DNA of 64,000 bases from Alphaproteobacteria bacterium (GTDB lineage: Bacteria; Pseudomonadota; Gammaproteobacteria; JAGOUN01), in contig JAGKWX010000003.1 in NCBI GenBank assembly GCA_021151585.1, positions 13,464 through 77,463 on the forward strand, written 5' to 3'. The translations under genes were made by a program, and so were the position numbers. Below, one piece after another: positions 26,601 through 33,941 of the stretch. Position 1 is the first letter of the stretch, and each line of letters starts with the position of its first letter. The notes under the pieces were generated by a model, which was not told the DNA's origin, did not search any database, and saw nothing but the letters and a program-made list of their open reading frames with translations.

Positions 26601-28187
26601 TTGGAAAGGTATACGGTGACGAATTATCAAGATCCTTTGCAAGCGATGTTAGAAGACAATGTGATGTTAGATTTGGCCTTTACTGTATCTAATATCTTCC
26701 CTGTGTCGCAAGAGCCCCAGCAAATACTGGATGAAGCAGCGATTATTCGTGGACGTATAGCGAAGTTAGTCTGTCGCTTAGAGAGTGAAGAGCGTTATTC
26801 TTATTTAGGTGATTACTTGAAGGTTGCTATGATGATGCTGGGGGATAACGATGCATTCAGTTATTTAGTAGATGGACATGTTACCAACCCAGTGTTTAAT
26901 GTTTGTTTAGAACGGGGTGATATGTTTGCTTTGCCTGACGCAATCAAGTTTGCTATTGAAGCTTTGCAAAACGATGATCAGATTAATAAATCAACACTGA
27001 AGAATCGTCAAGTGGTATTAGACTATTTAACAGGGCAGTTAAGTCATGATGCTCGCTTTACAGTCTTGCTGGCTCGTTTTCAAGATTATATCGCTGCACA
27101 AACGCAGGTTTTTAACAGTGGATCTCAAGAGTCTCATAGCAAAACTCACGTAGAGAGATTTCGTTCGTCAAGTATTGTTACAACAGCTAGGCGATCATTG
27201 GGTTCAGAGTCAGTAAGCAGTGTGTCTGGTACGGTTCTTCCTAAACAATCACCTCAGAGTAAAAACGTAGAGATGGAGAGTGGTTTTAGTGTTGTTCCGA
27301 TAAAAGCTATGTTTACACCTCCAGCACCACTAACGCCTGCGTCCCCAGTGCCTGTCGATACGACAAGCCTTGAGCAGACTGACGTAGACTCTGGTGTGAG
27401 TTTTCAGCCAGCAACGCCACCGACACCTCCAGCACCTCCAGCACCTCCAGCACCTCCAGTTTCTATCGATGCTACTCGTGTTGATGATGTTATGTCAGTA
27501 TCGACTGCTGCTGCAGAAGTGAAAAAACCAGCTCAACCACCGGTGCCTCCACCTCCACCAAAGAGAAGGCCAAGCACTGAACCTGCTAACTCACTGCCAG
27601 TGCCGCCTGTTGCTCCAGTTCCTGAGAATGCGATTCGTGTTGATGATGTTATGTCAGTATCGACTGCCGCTGCAGAAGTGAAAAAACCAGCTCAACCACC
27701 GGTGCCGCCACCTCCACCTCCACCCAAGGGAAGGCCAAGCATCGAAACTGCCAACTTATTGTCAGTGCCGTCTGTTCTTCTAGCTCCTGCGCAACCAATT
27801 GTTGAGTCGTTTGCCTCTGAAAATACTGAAACGCGGGAAGAGGATGTAGCTACTATAGTGTCGCCTGCGCCATTTCCTGCTCATGGGCAAGCGAGCTTAG
27901 GTCTTTTTGCAGCCATTCAGGCAGGGAAAAAATTAAGACCAAAAGAGGAGCAGGTTCCTTTAAGTGAGACCAGGCCGCAGCTTAAAAATAAAGCGCAAGA
28001 CTCATCAGGACAAAGTATGGCGGATGCTCTTAGGGAAAGATTGGCTCAGGTAAGAAGAGCGACAGCTGGACAGCCTGCTGCGTCTGCATTAACAGGAAAT
28101 CCAAGTGCTCAATTTGAGCAGGGCCGCGATCGATCGAGTAGCGAATCTAGTGTTTCGTCGACTAATTCGGAGGATTGGAAGCCCTAA
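23625..28187 (+). CDS. 1520-aa protein with coiled coil and WASP/WAVE-like polyproline-WH2-helix-Trp tail
   Basis: No signal peptide. Residues 1-600 are mostly helical and unrecognised; about 610-660 and 705-800 look like coiled coil (LVKCEARLNTLRTQQAAYV); 840-1165 are helical. From about 1240 the chain is disordered and proline-rich, with tracts PPTPPAPPAPPAPP (about 1266-1279), PPVPPPPPKRRP and PPVPPPPPPPKGRP. Then come LGLFAAIQAGKKLRPKEEQ (about 1425-1443), which fits the WH2 actin-binding consensus LL..I..G..L+.V; the amphipathic helix MADALRERLAQVRRA (about 1465-1479); and an end with Trp1518 in SEDW. This order is that of WASP/WAVE proteins that activate Arp2/3, although the last segment is Ser-rich rather than strongly acidic. 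Actin activity is inferred. Confidence 0.7.
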   Translation: MQTRQIPSVMARLNDTSPHRATPAIIAENYDSRVYGKRQRYAMPSALTSVDGVDRTQVFQNFTYEDFTRLKDLVSTATCPLDRALIDKINSLDKSTYAQAEFDYNTARGLESYLASQNNDVEMTDKQIQATQENPLAHPKTLDTKLVVNKNAASSQAHAVSIRQLINKLATEFYSTTLIVFSDEAAVAVDSAKATNLSRMVFFDKQAIYALCCVYGVDKAALTDKLNSKGMAVTLAEIRAARTQEPEIKALAIAIETLFEAAYFGSGRAFQSLIEAHEAGIYEFSDEELCQLVEAQMAWYRIGLAAQTPRDGNRVHYVAYPFADDLSAVQCLPDLILSPKTWKAVRVNQAAFQNLLANVYHQQGIKASALVVANEHFDEEVKLSNDDLRQLLRTLVTLYIAAKQSGSSVEGDDMQILPRFLPEKRYPRLWEALRGKAEESYRLLNDFWPKLSRELLNQPVVAELTARGPRSEEERAEAAHAELTIDALVSSVHLAGEIEKQPEHLIKQLQEPIMAIELSDTKRQFAAQRIEILEAMGKLRHYALSEKLRTPGLDESIQDELVLAKQKNSAQTMSETELMQKITEQAVLASGGIYDIREVIIKRIASNQVADKSAQEKLDEDNKALQKPQQILLRQTDEVVKKLQEEDEKDLKDSSVVEYKAEKSGFAKSKTANHVEREFEEASNAVEEQAKLTADRNRPASFLWGKSDQELLQEKQQRLVKCEARLNTLRTQQAAYVQRKAQRDKDTKLVQQLRDQVNQLVTHAIEVLKNLNMIRAERLDQLEALKLLSQDILEVIENNPVVEYMRDFVEKVSEFIISQMKEANAQAVREARLQELENKERALTKALVETNPVTEFIRLVMLDYVQTWVARKGRGDYSYWKNLIAQSLQEDITAYEYGAFAFKHPNKKNKAREALPLFIVANSSAYIKLLVIYILSVSAEDFWLKIQDKLFETNGRVVPKESASLLNVLLSKDAYPITTDLKKNEESLRRTLLERYTVTNYQDPLQAMLEDNVMLDLAFTVSNIFPVSQEPQQILDEAAIIRGRIAKLVCRLESEERYSYLGDYLKVAMMMLGDNDAFSYLVDGHVTNPVFNVCLERGDMFALPDAIKFAIEALQNDDQINKSTLKNRQVVLDYLTGQLSHDARFTVLLARFQDYIAAQTQVFNSGSQESHSKTHVERFRSSSIVTTARRSLGSESVSSVSGTVLPKQSPQSKNVEMESGFSVVPIKAMFTPPAPLTPASPVPVDTTSLEQTDVDSGVSFQPATPPTPPAPPAPPAPPVSIDATRVDDVMSVSTAAAEVKKPAQPPVPPPPPKRRPSTEPANSLPVPPVAPVPENAIRVDDVMSVSTAAAEVKKPAQPPVPPPPPPPKGRPSIETANLLSVPSVLLAPAQPIVESFASENTETREEDVATIVSPAPFPAHGQASLGLFAAIQAGKKLRPKEEQVPLSETRPQLKNKAQDSSGQSMADALRERLAQVRRATAGQPAASALTGNPSAQFEQGRDRSSSESSVSSTNSEDWKP
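27477..27735 (+). repeat. tandem duplication inside the proline-rich tail
   Basis: A segment beginning CGTGTTGATGATGTTATGTC at 27477 recurs at 27636, an offset of 159 bases (53 codons). Over the first 71 bases only one difference is seen (GCTGCTGCT against GCTGCCGCT). Each copy encodes VDDVMSVSTAAAEVKKPAQ followed by a polyproline tract; the second tract is longer by two prolines. Confidence 0.9.
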
Positions 28188-28196
28188 TTTATGCAT

Positions 28197-28223
28197 AAAA
28201 AAGAGCGGGAAACCGCTCTTTTT
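28197..28223. terminator. bidirectional intrinsic terminator
   Basis: AAGAGCGG-GAAA-CCGCTCTT with flanking A and T runs forms an 8-bp core stem extended by A-T pairs. It ends the 1520-aa gene on the plus strand and sbcB on the minus strand. Confidence 0.88.
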
Positions 28224-28231
28224 ATATAAAA

Positions 28232-29593
28232 TCATGCCATGCGTTTTGATAACCATTGTTGCAACTCTTGCAATAATCCTAATTGCTCATCATCCAAGTT
28301 CGCATCATTTTTCAAGTGCTGAATCTCTTCTATCGCCTGTGTAGTCGTTAATTTTGTTCTGCCTTTATAGTCCATTTTTTCAGCCTCACAATTCTCATCA
28401 AATATGTCAGCTTGTTCGATAGATAATAGCTCGCGATCACAGCGTCCTAATGCATCAACGGCCAATATTTTTAATAGTGGATGTGATATTCGTTCAATGG
28501 TCTCTGATTTTTTATCAAAAGCGGCGCGATGAAATTGTTGCATTTGCCGTTGCTGTTCGTCATTCCAAAAGCCTTGATAATATAAAGCTGCTTCGGGTGC
28601 GACATTCGGAAATTTCGGGTACGTAAAATCACAATAATGTTTTTTGATTTCTTCTAATTTTTCAGGATTCTTTTCAAGCCAAGTAATATTTTTTTTAAGT
28701 ATATTTTTTTTGTCATCGGATAACTTGGCCAAATATTTTTCTGAAGCGGGTAATAAAAAACCAGGTTCCGCCATTTTTTTGTTAATTACCCAGGGTTGAT
28801 CTGACAAATCATCGCCATCCAAACGTAACCAGCACGCTTGATTTTTATAATGATAATGTGAATCTAGATATAACACCGGAGCGCAGAAATTTGCATCTGA
28901 ACCAAAAATACCATCTACTAATACGGCATATTTTTTATTAAAAAGCTTTGGCAATTTTTGCTGACGTTCGTTATCACTATTTTTATCGAAATAGCCTAAA
29001 GCATATTTCCATGTGTCTGTTTGCTGCATAAAAATTTTAGCCAGTGCAATCGTCGCTTCAATATCGACAATCGCATTATGTGCAACGCCATCAGATAAAT
29101 GATTGGTAGTATTTAAAGCGTCGAGTTTCAAACTGATTTTTTCATTACGCAGTGGCCATGTTAATAACGATGGATGAAATAAATAAAACAAACTGGTGAT
29201 AGGATATAAATCTGCGCGACCGCACGAATTGGCGAATTGATGCGTATAAGGCGCTAATAAATTTCGATAAAAACTAAAACGTAAAAACTCATCATCAAAG
29301 CCTAAAGTGTTATAACCTAGACTGATCGTTCCTGGTGTATTAAATAACTCATGAATACGCTTGATGACGACAAACTCGGATTCACCTTGTTGCCAAGCTT
29401 GCAATGGTGTGCGATGTGTGATCATTGCCCTGGGGCTCGGGACAATGCCTGGATTGGGGCGTACCATCCATTCGTAACGTTCTAACTCATTCAGCTGCAT
29501 ATCGGTTCGAATCGCTGCGAATTGAATGACTTGATCAAATGCAGGATTAAGACCAGACGTTTCGATATCATAAAAAAGAAAAGTTTTTGGCAT
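28232..29593 (-). CDS. sbcB: exodeoxyribonuclease I
   Basis: A 453-residue DEDDh exonuclease that degrades single-stranded DNA 3' to 5'. FYDIETSGLNP (the DxE motif) opens the protein, followed by GYNTLGFDDEFLRFSFYRNL and HNAIVDIEATIALA (the last His-Asp region), and the C-terminal ExoI domain with AALYYQGFWND. The ATG at 29593 matches the family N terminus; a GTG 33 bases upstream has no ribosome site. It shares a terminator with the preceding convergent gene. Confidence 0.95.
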   Translation of the reverse strand: MPKTFLFYDIETSGLNPAFDQVIQFAAIRTDMQLNELERYEWMVRPNPGIVPSPRAMITHRTPLQAWQQGESEFVVIKRIHELFNTPGTISLGYNTLGFDDEFLRFSFYRNLLAPYTHQFANSCGRADLYPITSLFYLFHPSLLTWPLRNEKISLKLDALNTTNHLSDGVAHNAIVDIEATIALAKIFMQQTDTWKYALGYFDKNSDNERQQKLPKLFNKKYAVLVDGIFGSDANFCAPVLYLDSHYHYKNQACWLRLDGDDLSDQPWVINKKMAEPGFLLPASEKYLAKLSDDKKNILKKNITWLEKNPEKLEEIKKHYCDFTYPKFPNVAPEAALYYQGFWNDEQQRQMQQFHRAAFDKKSETIERISHPLLKILAVDALGRCDRELLSIEQADIFDENCEAEKMDYKGRTKLTTTQAIEEIQHLKNDANLDDEQLGLLQELQQWLSKRMA

Positions 29594-29674
29594 AAGGTCA
29601 AATCTTACTGGTAAAATGATTGGCACTATTTTAACATCTTATCTTGTCATAGCAATTTTAGATGGAGCCTAAAT

Positions 29675-30229
29675 ATGTCTGCAAAAAACACATCCCATTC
29701 CTTCGGTTACGTTGCAAAAAGTTTTCATTGGATTGTGGCGGTATTAATCATAGCAATGTTGTGTTTAGGGTATTTGTTAGAAGACTTTCCCGCTTCATCA
29801 GGCGCTGCGGCTTATAATGTTCATAAATGTATCGGCATTATTATTTTAGCGTTAGTGGTTTTACGGTTAGTCTGGCGTTGGATGAATATTCAGCCTGGCT
29901 ATTCGTCAAGATTGCCTGCTTGTTATAAACTCTTTGTTAAATTGGCGCATTATGTTATTTACATGGCTATGGTGTTGATGCCCTTGTCAGGCTGGTTGAT
30001 GTCAACGGCTGCGGGCCGAGCGCCGGATTTTTTCGGTTGGTTTTATTTCCCTATGCCTGGTATAGCTTTAAACACACATCTCGCTGGTGTCATGTATCAA
30101 GTGCACAATACTTTGGCTGTTGTGCTAATTGTTTTAATCTCATTGCATATTCTTGCCGGGCTATTTCATCATGTTATGTTACGTGATAATGTACTTAAAC
30201 GAATGTTGCCTGGGGGAAATCGGGGGTGA
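29675..30229 (+). CDS. cytochrome b561 (CybB type)
   Basis: 184 residues with four membrane helices. Putative haem ligands are His in SFHWIVAVL (helix 1), NVHKCIGII (helix 2), YQVHNTLAVV and ISLHILAGLFHH (helix 4); PLSGWLMSTAAGR is the family's central motif. It moves electrons in the inner membrane and may oxidise superoxide or quinol. GGAG lies before the ATG. Only three bases separate it from glnA, so the two are probably co-transcribed. Confidence 0.92.
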   Translation: MSAKNTSHSFGYVAKSFHWIVAVLIIAMLCLGYLLEDFPASSGAAAYNVHKCIGIIILALVVLRLVWRWMNIQPGYSSRLPACYKLFVKLAHYVIYMAMVLMPLSGWLMSTAAGRAPDFFGWFYFPMPGIALNTHLAGVMYQVHNTLAVVLIVLISLHILAGLFHHVMLRDNVLKRMLPGGNRG

Positions 30230-30232
30230 AGT

Positions 30233-31654
30233 ATGTCCGAAAAAATAACAATTAAAACAATTTTTGATGTGATAAAAGATGAAGACGTTAAGTTTATAGA
30301 TTTGCGATTTTCTGATTTGCGCGGCACAGAGCATCATATTACCTTTCCTATTGCCCGCGTTAATGAATCTTTATTTGTCGATGGTAAAGTCTTTGATGGC
30401 TCTTCAATTGAAGGTTGGGCCTCAATTGATAAATCGGATATGTTGCTAAAGCCGATTATTGACACTGTTATGATTGATCCTTTTTTTCAAGATAAAACAT
30501 TGATAGTGCGCTGTGATGTTTATGATCCTCAGACATTGCAGCCTTATACTCGCGATCCACGAGCCGTTGCTGTGCGTGCTGAACAATTTTTGAAAAACAC
30601 TGGTATAGCCGATGTTGCTTATATGGGGCACGAAGTTGAATTTTTTGTCTTTGACGATGTTCGCTGGACCTTGGATATGCATCAAGCTTGCTATTCCATT
30701 GATTCCGAGGAAGGTGCATGGAATTCTAATAAAAAAATGGATTATGGTAATATGGGGTATCGGCCAGCGATTAAAGGCGGTTATTTTCCTGTGCCGCCGC
30801 TTGATTCTTCCCATGATTTGCGTTCTGAAATGTGTACGATGTTAGAAAAAATGGGATTAATTCCAGAAGTCCATCATCATGAAGTGGCAACAGGCAATCA
30901 GAATGAAATTACGACCCGATATACTACGTTGATACAAAAATGTGATGAGGCGCAAACTTTTAAATACTGCATCCGTAATGTGGCCTTATTGCATGGTAAA
31001 ACAGTGACATTCATGCCTAAGCCCTTGGTAGGTGATAATGGTAGCGCTATGCATACGCATCAGTCATTGGCGAAAGATGGTAAGAATTTGTTTTCCGGCG
31101 ATGGTTATGCGGGCATGTCAGAATTAGCGCTTTACTATATTGGCGGTATTTTAAAACATGCTAAAGCATTGAATGCTTTTACTAATCCTAGTACAAATAG
31201 CTATAAACGTTTAGTACCAGGGTATGAGGCGCCGGTTAAATTAGCGTATTCAGCGAGTAATCGTTCGGCAGCGATTCGCATTCCATTTGTTAATCATGCT
31301 GTAGAAAAACGTATTGAAGTGCGCTTTCCAGATCCATTAGCAAATCCGTATTTAGCGTTTTCTGCGATGGTTATGGCTGGATTAGATGGCATTAAAAACA
31401 AAATTTCCCCAGGCGATGCGCTTGATAAAAATTTATACACACTATCGAAAGAAGAGTCGGAGCAAGTGCCTGATATGTGTGGTTCTTTAAGTGAAGCTAT
31501 TGAATCACTGCGCGATGACCATGCTTTCTTGCTAGAAGGCGGCGTGTTTACTCAAGACTTGATCGAGGCGTACATTGATTTGAAAAAGGAAGAAATTGCT
31601 CGGCTTAATATGACGGTCCATCCGGTTGAGTTTGATATGTATTATAGCCAATAA
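30233..31654 (+). CDS. glnA: glutamine synthetase type I
   Basis: 473 residues, normal for GSI-beta. It condenses glutamate and ammonia. Motifs: FDGSSIEGWASIDKSDM (latch), EVEFFVFDD, HHHEVATGNQNEI, the ATP-site NGSAMHTHQSLAKDGKNLF, NRSAAIRIP and the adenylylation loop DKNLYTLSKEE with Tyr at about residue 402. The conserved Tyr suggests GlnE control, but no glnE, glnB or ntrBC is in the window. It is followed by a 267-base gap with no clear terminator. Confidence 0.97.
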   Translation: MSEKITIKTIFDVIKDEDVKFIDLRFSDLRGTEHHITFPIARVNESLFVDGKVFDGSSIEGWASIDKSDMLLKPIIDTVMIDPFFQDKTLIVRCDVYDPQTLQPYTRDPRAVAVRAEQFLKNTGIADVAYMGHEVEFFVFDDVRWTLDMHQACYSIDSEEGAWNSNKKMDYGNMGYRPAIKGGYFPVPPLDSSHDLRSEMCTMLEKMGLIPEVHHHEVATGNQNEITTRYTTLIQKCDEAQTFKYCIRNVALLHGKTVTFMPKPLVGDNGSAMHTHQSLAKDGKNLFSGDGYAGMSELALYYIGGILKHAKALNAFTNPSTNSYKRLVPGYEAPVKLAYSASNRSAAIRIPFVNHAVEKRIEVRFPDPLANPYLAFSAMVMAGLDGIKNKISPGDALDKNLYTLSKEESEQVPDMCGSLSEAIESLRDDHAFLLEGGVFTQDLIEAYIDLKKEEIARLNMTVHPVEFDMYYSQ

Positions 31655-31812
31655 CTAGGGATTGATGCATGTTTTGTGTTTTTTAATTGAACACAATCGG
31701 GGCGACAAAAGAGTGAATTTTAATTATAAAATATCAGTATATCCTAGTAAGCAGCGTTTTAAGTTTCTGGTCGTGTTGCGTTGTTCTAGTAATTAACATG
31801 ACGTTAACGCTT

Positions 31813-31830
31813 GTGCGGGTAATTCCGCAC
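31813..31830. repeat. small hairpin in the glnA-tolC gap
   Basis: GTGCGG-GTAATT-CCGCAC is a perfect 6-bp inverted repeat. There is no T-run after it. It lies 22 bases upstream of a putative promoter and may be an operator or weak pause site. The rest of 31655-31921 holds nothing else I can support. Confidence 0.4.
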
Positions 31831-31851
31831 TTGCCCCTAAGTCTGCGGTGA

Positions 31852-31880
31852 TTGTCTTTAAGTACAAAATTGACTATGCT
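31852..31880 (+). promoter_or_regulatory. possible promoter of the TolC-family gene
   Basis: TTGTCT and TATGCT are 17 bases apart (each 4 of 6 consensus bases), 42 bases before the ATG. A second TTGACT at 31870 has no good -10. Confidence 0.35.
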
Positions 31881-31921
31881 ACACCGCAGTAAATAAACCA
31901 AAAAAGAGCTATTTTTTGCAA

Positions 31922-33331
31922 ATGAAAAAATCATTATTATCATTATTCATGAGTTTACCTATGTTAGCAACGACCGCTGTTGCAGCTAATCTTGTGGATG
32001 CATATAACGACGCTCTTAACAGTGATCCTACCTATTTGGCTGCTAAAAGCACTTACGAAGCGGCTTTGCAAGATACGCCAATTAGTCGTGCGGTATTATT
32101 ACCACAGTTGTTTTTACAAAATGGTAGTAACGGCAGCTTGTTTTTAAATAAGTTTAAAGATTCAGGTGCTGCGCAGACCGATAATACAACGACGAGTAAA
32201 GGTTATGGCATGCAATTGTCATTGACGCAATCTATTTTTGATTTTACGGCGATAGAAGAATTTCGTGCTGCTAAAGATACCGTTAAAGCCGCAGCAGAAA
32301 CGTATTATGCTGCTGTGCAAACACTTATGCTAACCGTAGCAACGGATTATTTTTCCATTTTAAATGCGCAAGAAAACTTAAAATATGCCACAGCCAATGT
32401 TGAGGCGAATAAGAGTTCATTAACTCAGGCGCAACAGAAATATCAGGTCGGCACGAACACTTTAACAGATGTTTATACAGCCCAGGCGGCTTATTCTACG
32501 GCGTTATCTGGCCAAGTGGCAGCACAACATGCCTTGGAAAGCGCCATTGAGACATTATACTCTATTACTGGTAAACGCTACGCTAACTTTGCTCCTTTAC
32601 ATGATAATTTTCCCTTAATTTCTCCTGAGCCTGAAGAGCCAAATACATGGGTGCAAGCGGCATTGACAAATAATCCTACTATCAAGTCCGCGAATTATAC
32701 AGCATCATCAGCTATGAAAACGGCAGGAGCTGAATGGGGTGGGCATTTGCCAACAGTGGATTTGACGGCCTCTTATGGTACTGATTATCAGTATCAATCA
32801 TCGAATAACCTCTCTGACGCTGGCTCATCACGCACTACGGGAGGTTCTGTTGGGATCAATGTTAGCTTACCTTTGTTTGAGGGCGGCATAGTTACAGCGC
32901 AAACCAAACAAGCTGAGGCTAATTATCAGACAGCGATTCATAATCTTGAATTACAGCATCGCACGGTAGAAAAAAATACTCGTATTGATTATTTAAATGT
33001 CCTCGCTGCGATTAGCGCGGTTCAAGCAGATAAAATTTCGGTAAAATCGAATGAAAGTGCATTGCGCGGATTAGAGGCGGGTTATCGCGTTGGTACACAA
33101 ACGATGATGGATGTATTGAGTCAGCAAAGCTTGCTCTTGTCGGCGGAACAAACGTATGCTGCAGATCGGTATAATTACATTATTAATCTAGTTAATTTAA
33201 AAAATGATACGGGTTTATTGAGTTTGCGTGATTTAGAGGCCATTAATGATTGGCTAGCAGCTGCGCCGGATGAAAAAAAATTAGCAAAAAAACAAGGTTT
33301 GCAAATACTCGGGTCAGCAGTATCGGAGTAA
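31922..33331 (+). CDS. tolC: TolC-family outer-membrane efflux protein
   Basis: 469 residues with a signal peptide cleaved after ATTAVAA. The mature protein starts NLVDAYNDALNSDPTYLAAK and has the two internally repeated TolC halves (for example YQVGTNTLTDVYTAQAAYS and YRVGTQTMMDVLSQQSLLL). It forms a trimeric outer-membrane channel used by tripartite pumps and type I secretion. The ATG at 31922 is chosen over a TTG six bases upstream. No pump genes adjoin it; the next gene is a small lipoprotein. Confidence 0.93.
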   Translation: MKKSLLSLFMSLPMLATTAVAANLVDAYNDALNSDPTYLAAKSTYEAALQDTPISRAVLLPQLFLQNGSNGSLFLNKFKDSGAAQTDNTTTSKGYGMQLSLTQSIFDFTAIEEFRAAKDTVKAAAETYYAAVQTLMLTVATDYFSILNAQENLKYATANVEANKSSLTQAQQKYQVGTNTLTDVYTAQAAYSTALSGQVAAQHALESAIETLYSITGKRYANFAPLHDNFPLISPEPEEPNTWVQAALTNNPTIKSANYTASSAMKTAGAEWGGHLPTVDLTASYGTDYQYQSSNNLSDAGSSRTTGGSVGINVSLPLFEGGIVTAQTKQAEANYQTAIHNLELQHRTVEKNTRIDYLNVLAAISAVQADKISVKSNESALRGLEAGYRVGTQTMMDVLSQQSLLLSAEQTYAADRYNYIINLVNLKNDTGLLSLRDLEAINDWLAAAPDEKKLAKKQGLQILGSAVSE

Positions 33332-33359
33332 ATTCATTTTTCATGAGGGAATGGAATTG

Positions 33360-33833
33360 ATGTTGTGTAATTTAAAAACTAAATTGAGTTCGGCTCTCTT
33401 GGTTAAAAATAAATTAACACTTATTCCTATCGTTGTTGCTGCGTACTTGGTGGGATGTTCTTCGGCGAATGTGCCACAAGTGGGTGCCGTGGCGCCATGT
33501 CAAATCCAGTCCAATGGGCAAGTAGAGCGTGCTATACGTTCTAGCCTTAAATCTCAGCATTGGGAAATGGATACGTACAATGACCATATGATTCAAGCGC
33601 ATAAAACGGTTAACCAAATGACCGCGAATATTGATATTGCTTATGGTTATCGAGGGTTTAGTATTGAATATGCTGATAGCCAAAATATGCATTACAATGA
33701 TGAAGAGGATAGCATTGATCCCGTTTATCTAAAATGGGTCTATAATTTAAAAGGCGCTATTGAAAAAGAATTGCAAAAGCAAGTACAGCTTGACCCTTCC
33801 GTCAAATGTTTAGGCAAAGATGTGCCGGCATAG
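33360..33833 (+). CDS. small lipoprotein of unknown function
   Basis: 157 residues from the ATG at 33360; GAGGGA lies nine bases upstream but is directly against the alternative ATG at 33351. The lipobox is YLVGC with Cys33. The mature part has a helical QVERAIRSSLKSQHWEMD followed by strands (ANIDIAYGYRGFSIEYAD), a small alpha/beta fold. Similar lipoproteins are common in gammaproteobacteria, but I do not know a function. It is 28 bases after tolC and probably co-transcribed, so an envelope role is likely. Confidence 0.75.
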   Translation: MLCNLKTKLSSALLVKNKLTLIPIVVAAYLVGCSSANVPQVGAVAPCQIQSNGQVERAIRSSLKSQHWEMDTYNDHMIQAHKTVNQMTANIDIAYGYRGFSIEYADSQNMHYNDEEDSIDPVYLKWVYNLKGAIEKELQKQVQLDPSVKCLGKDVPA

Positions 33834-33941
33834 AGCTTTATTGTTTTTTTGATTATTGTTGATATACTCAGTATCCCTACCTCAGTTTTTTTTCAACTTT
33901 TTAAGTTTCTATTTTTCATCAAATTATCATTGAGAATCCTC

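Noticed and set aside
27430..27460. Short direct repeats (AGCACCTCC) considered as a CRISPR-like or satellite array
   Set aside because: They are codon repeats for Pro-Ala-Pro within a long reading frame, without spacers.
29500..29515. GGTTCGAATC, resembling a tRNA T-loop
   Set aside because: It lies inside sbcB and no acceptor or anticodon stem can be built around it.
31674..31696. TTGTGTT/AACACAA hairpin after glnA as a terminator
   Set aside because: A+T-rich seven-base stem with a nine-base loop and no T-run after it.
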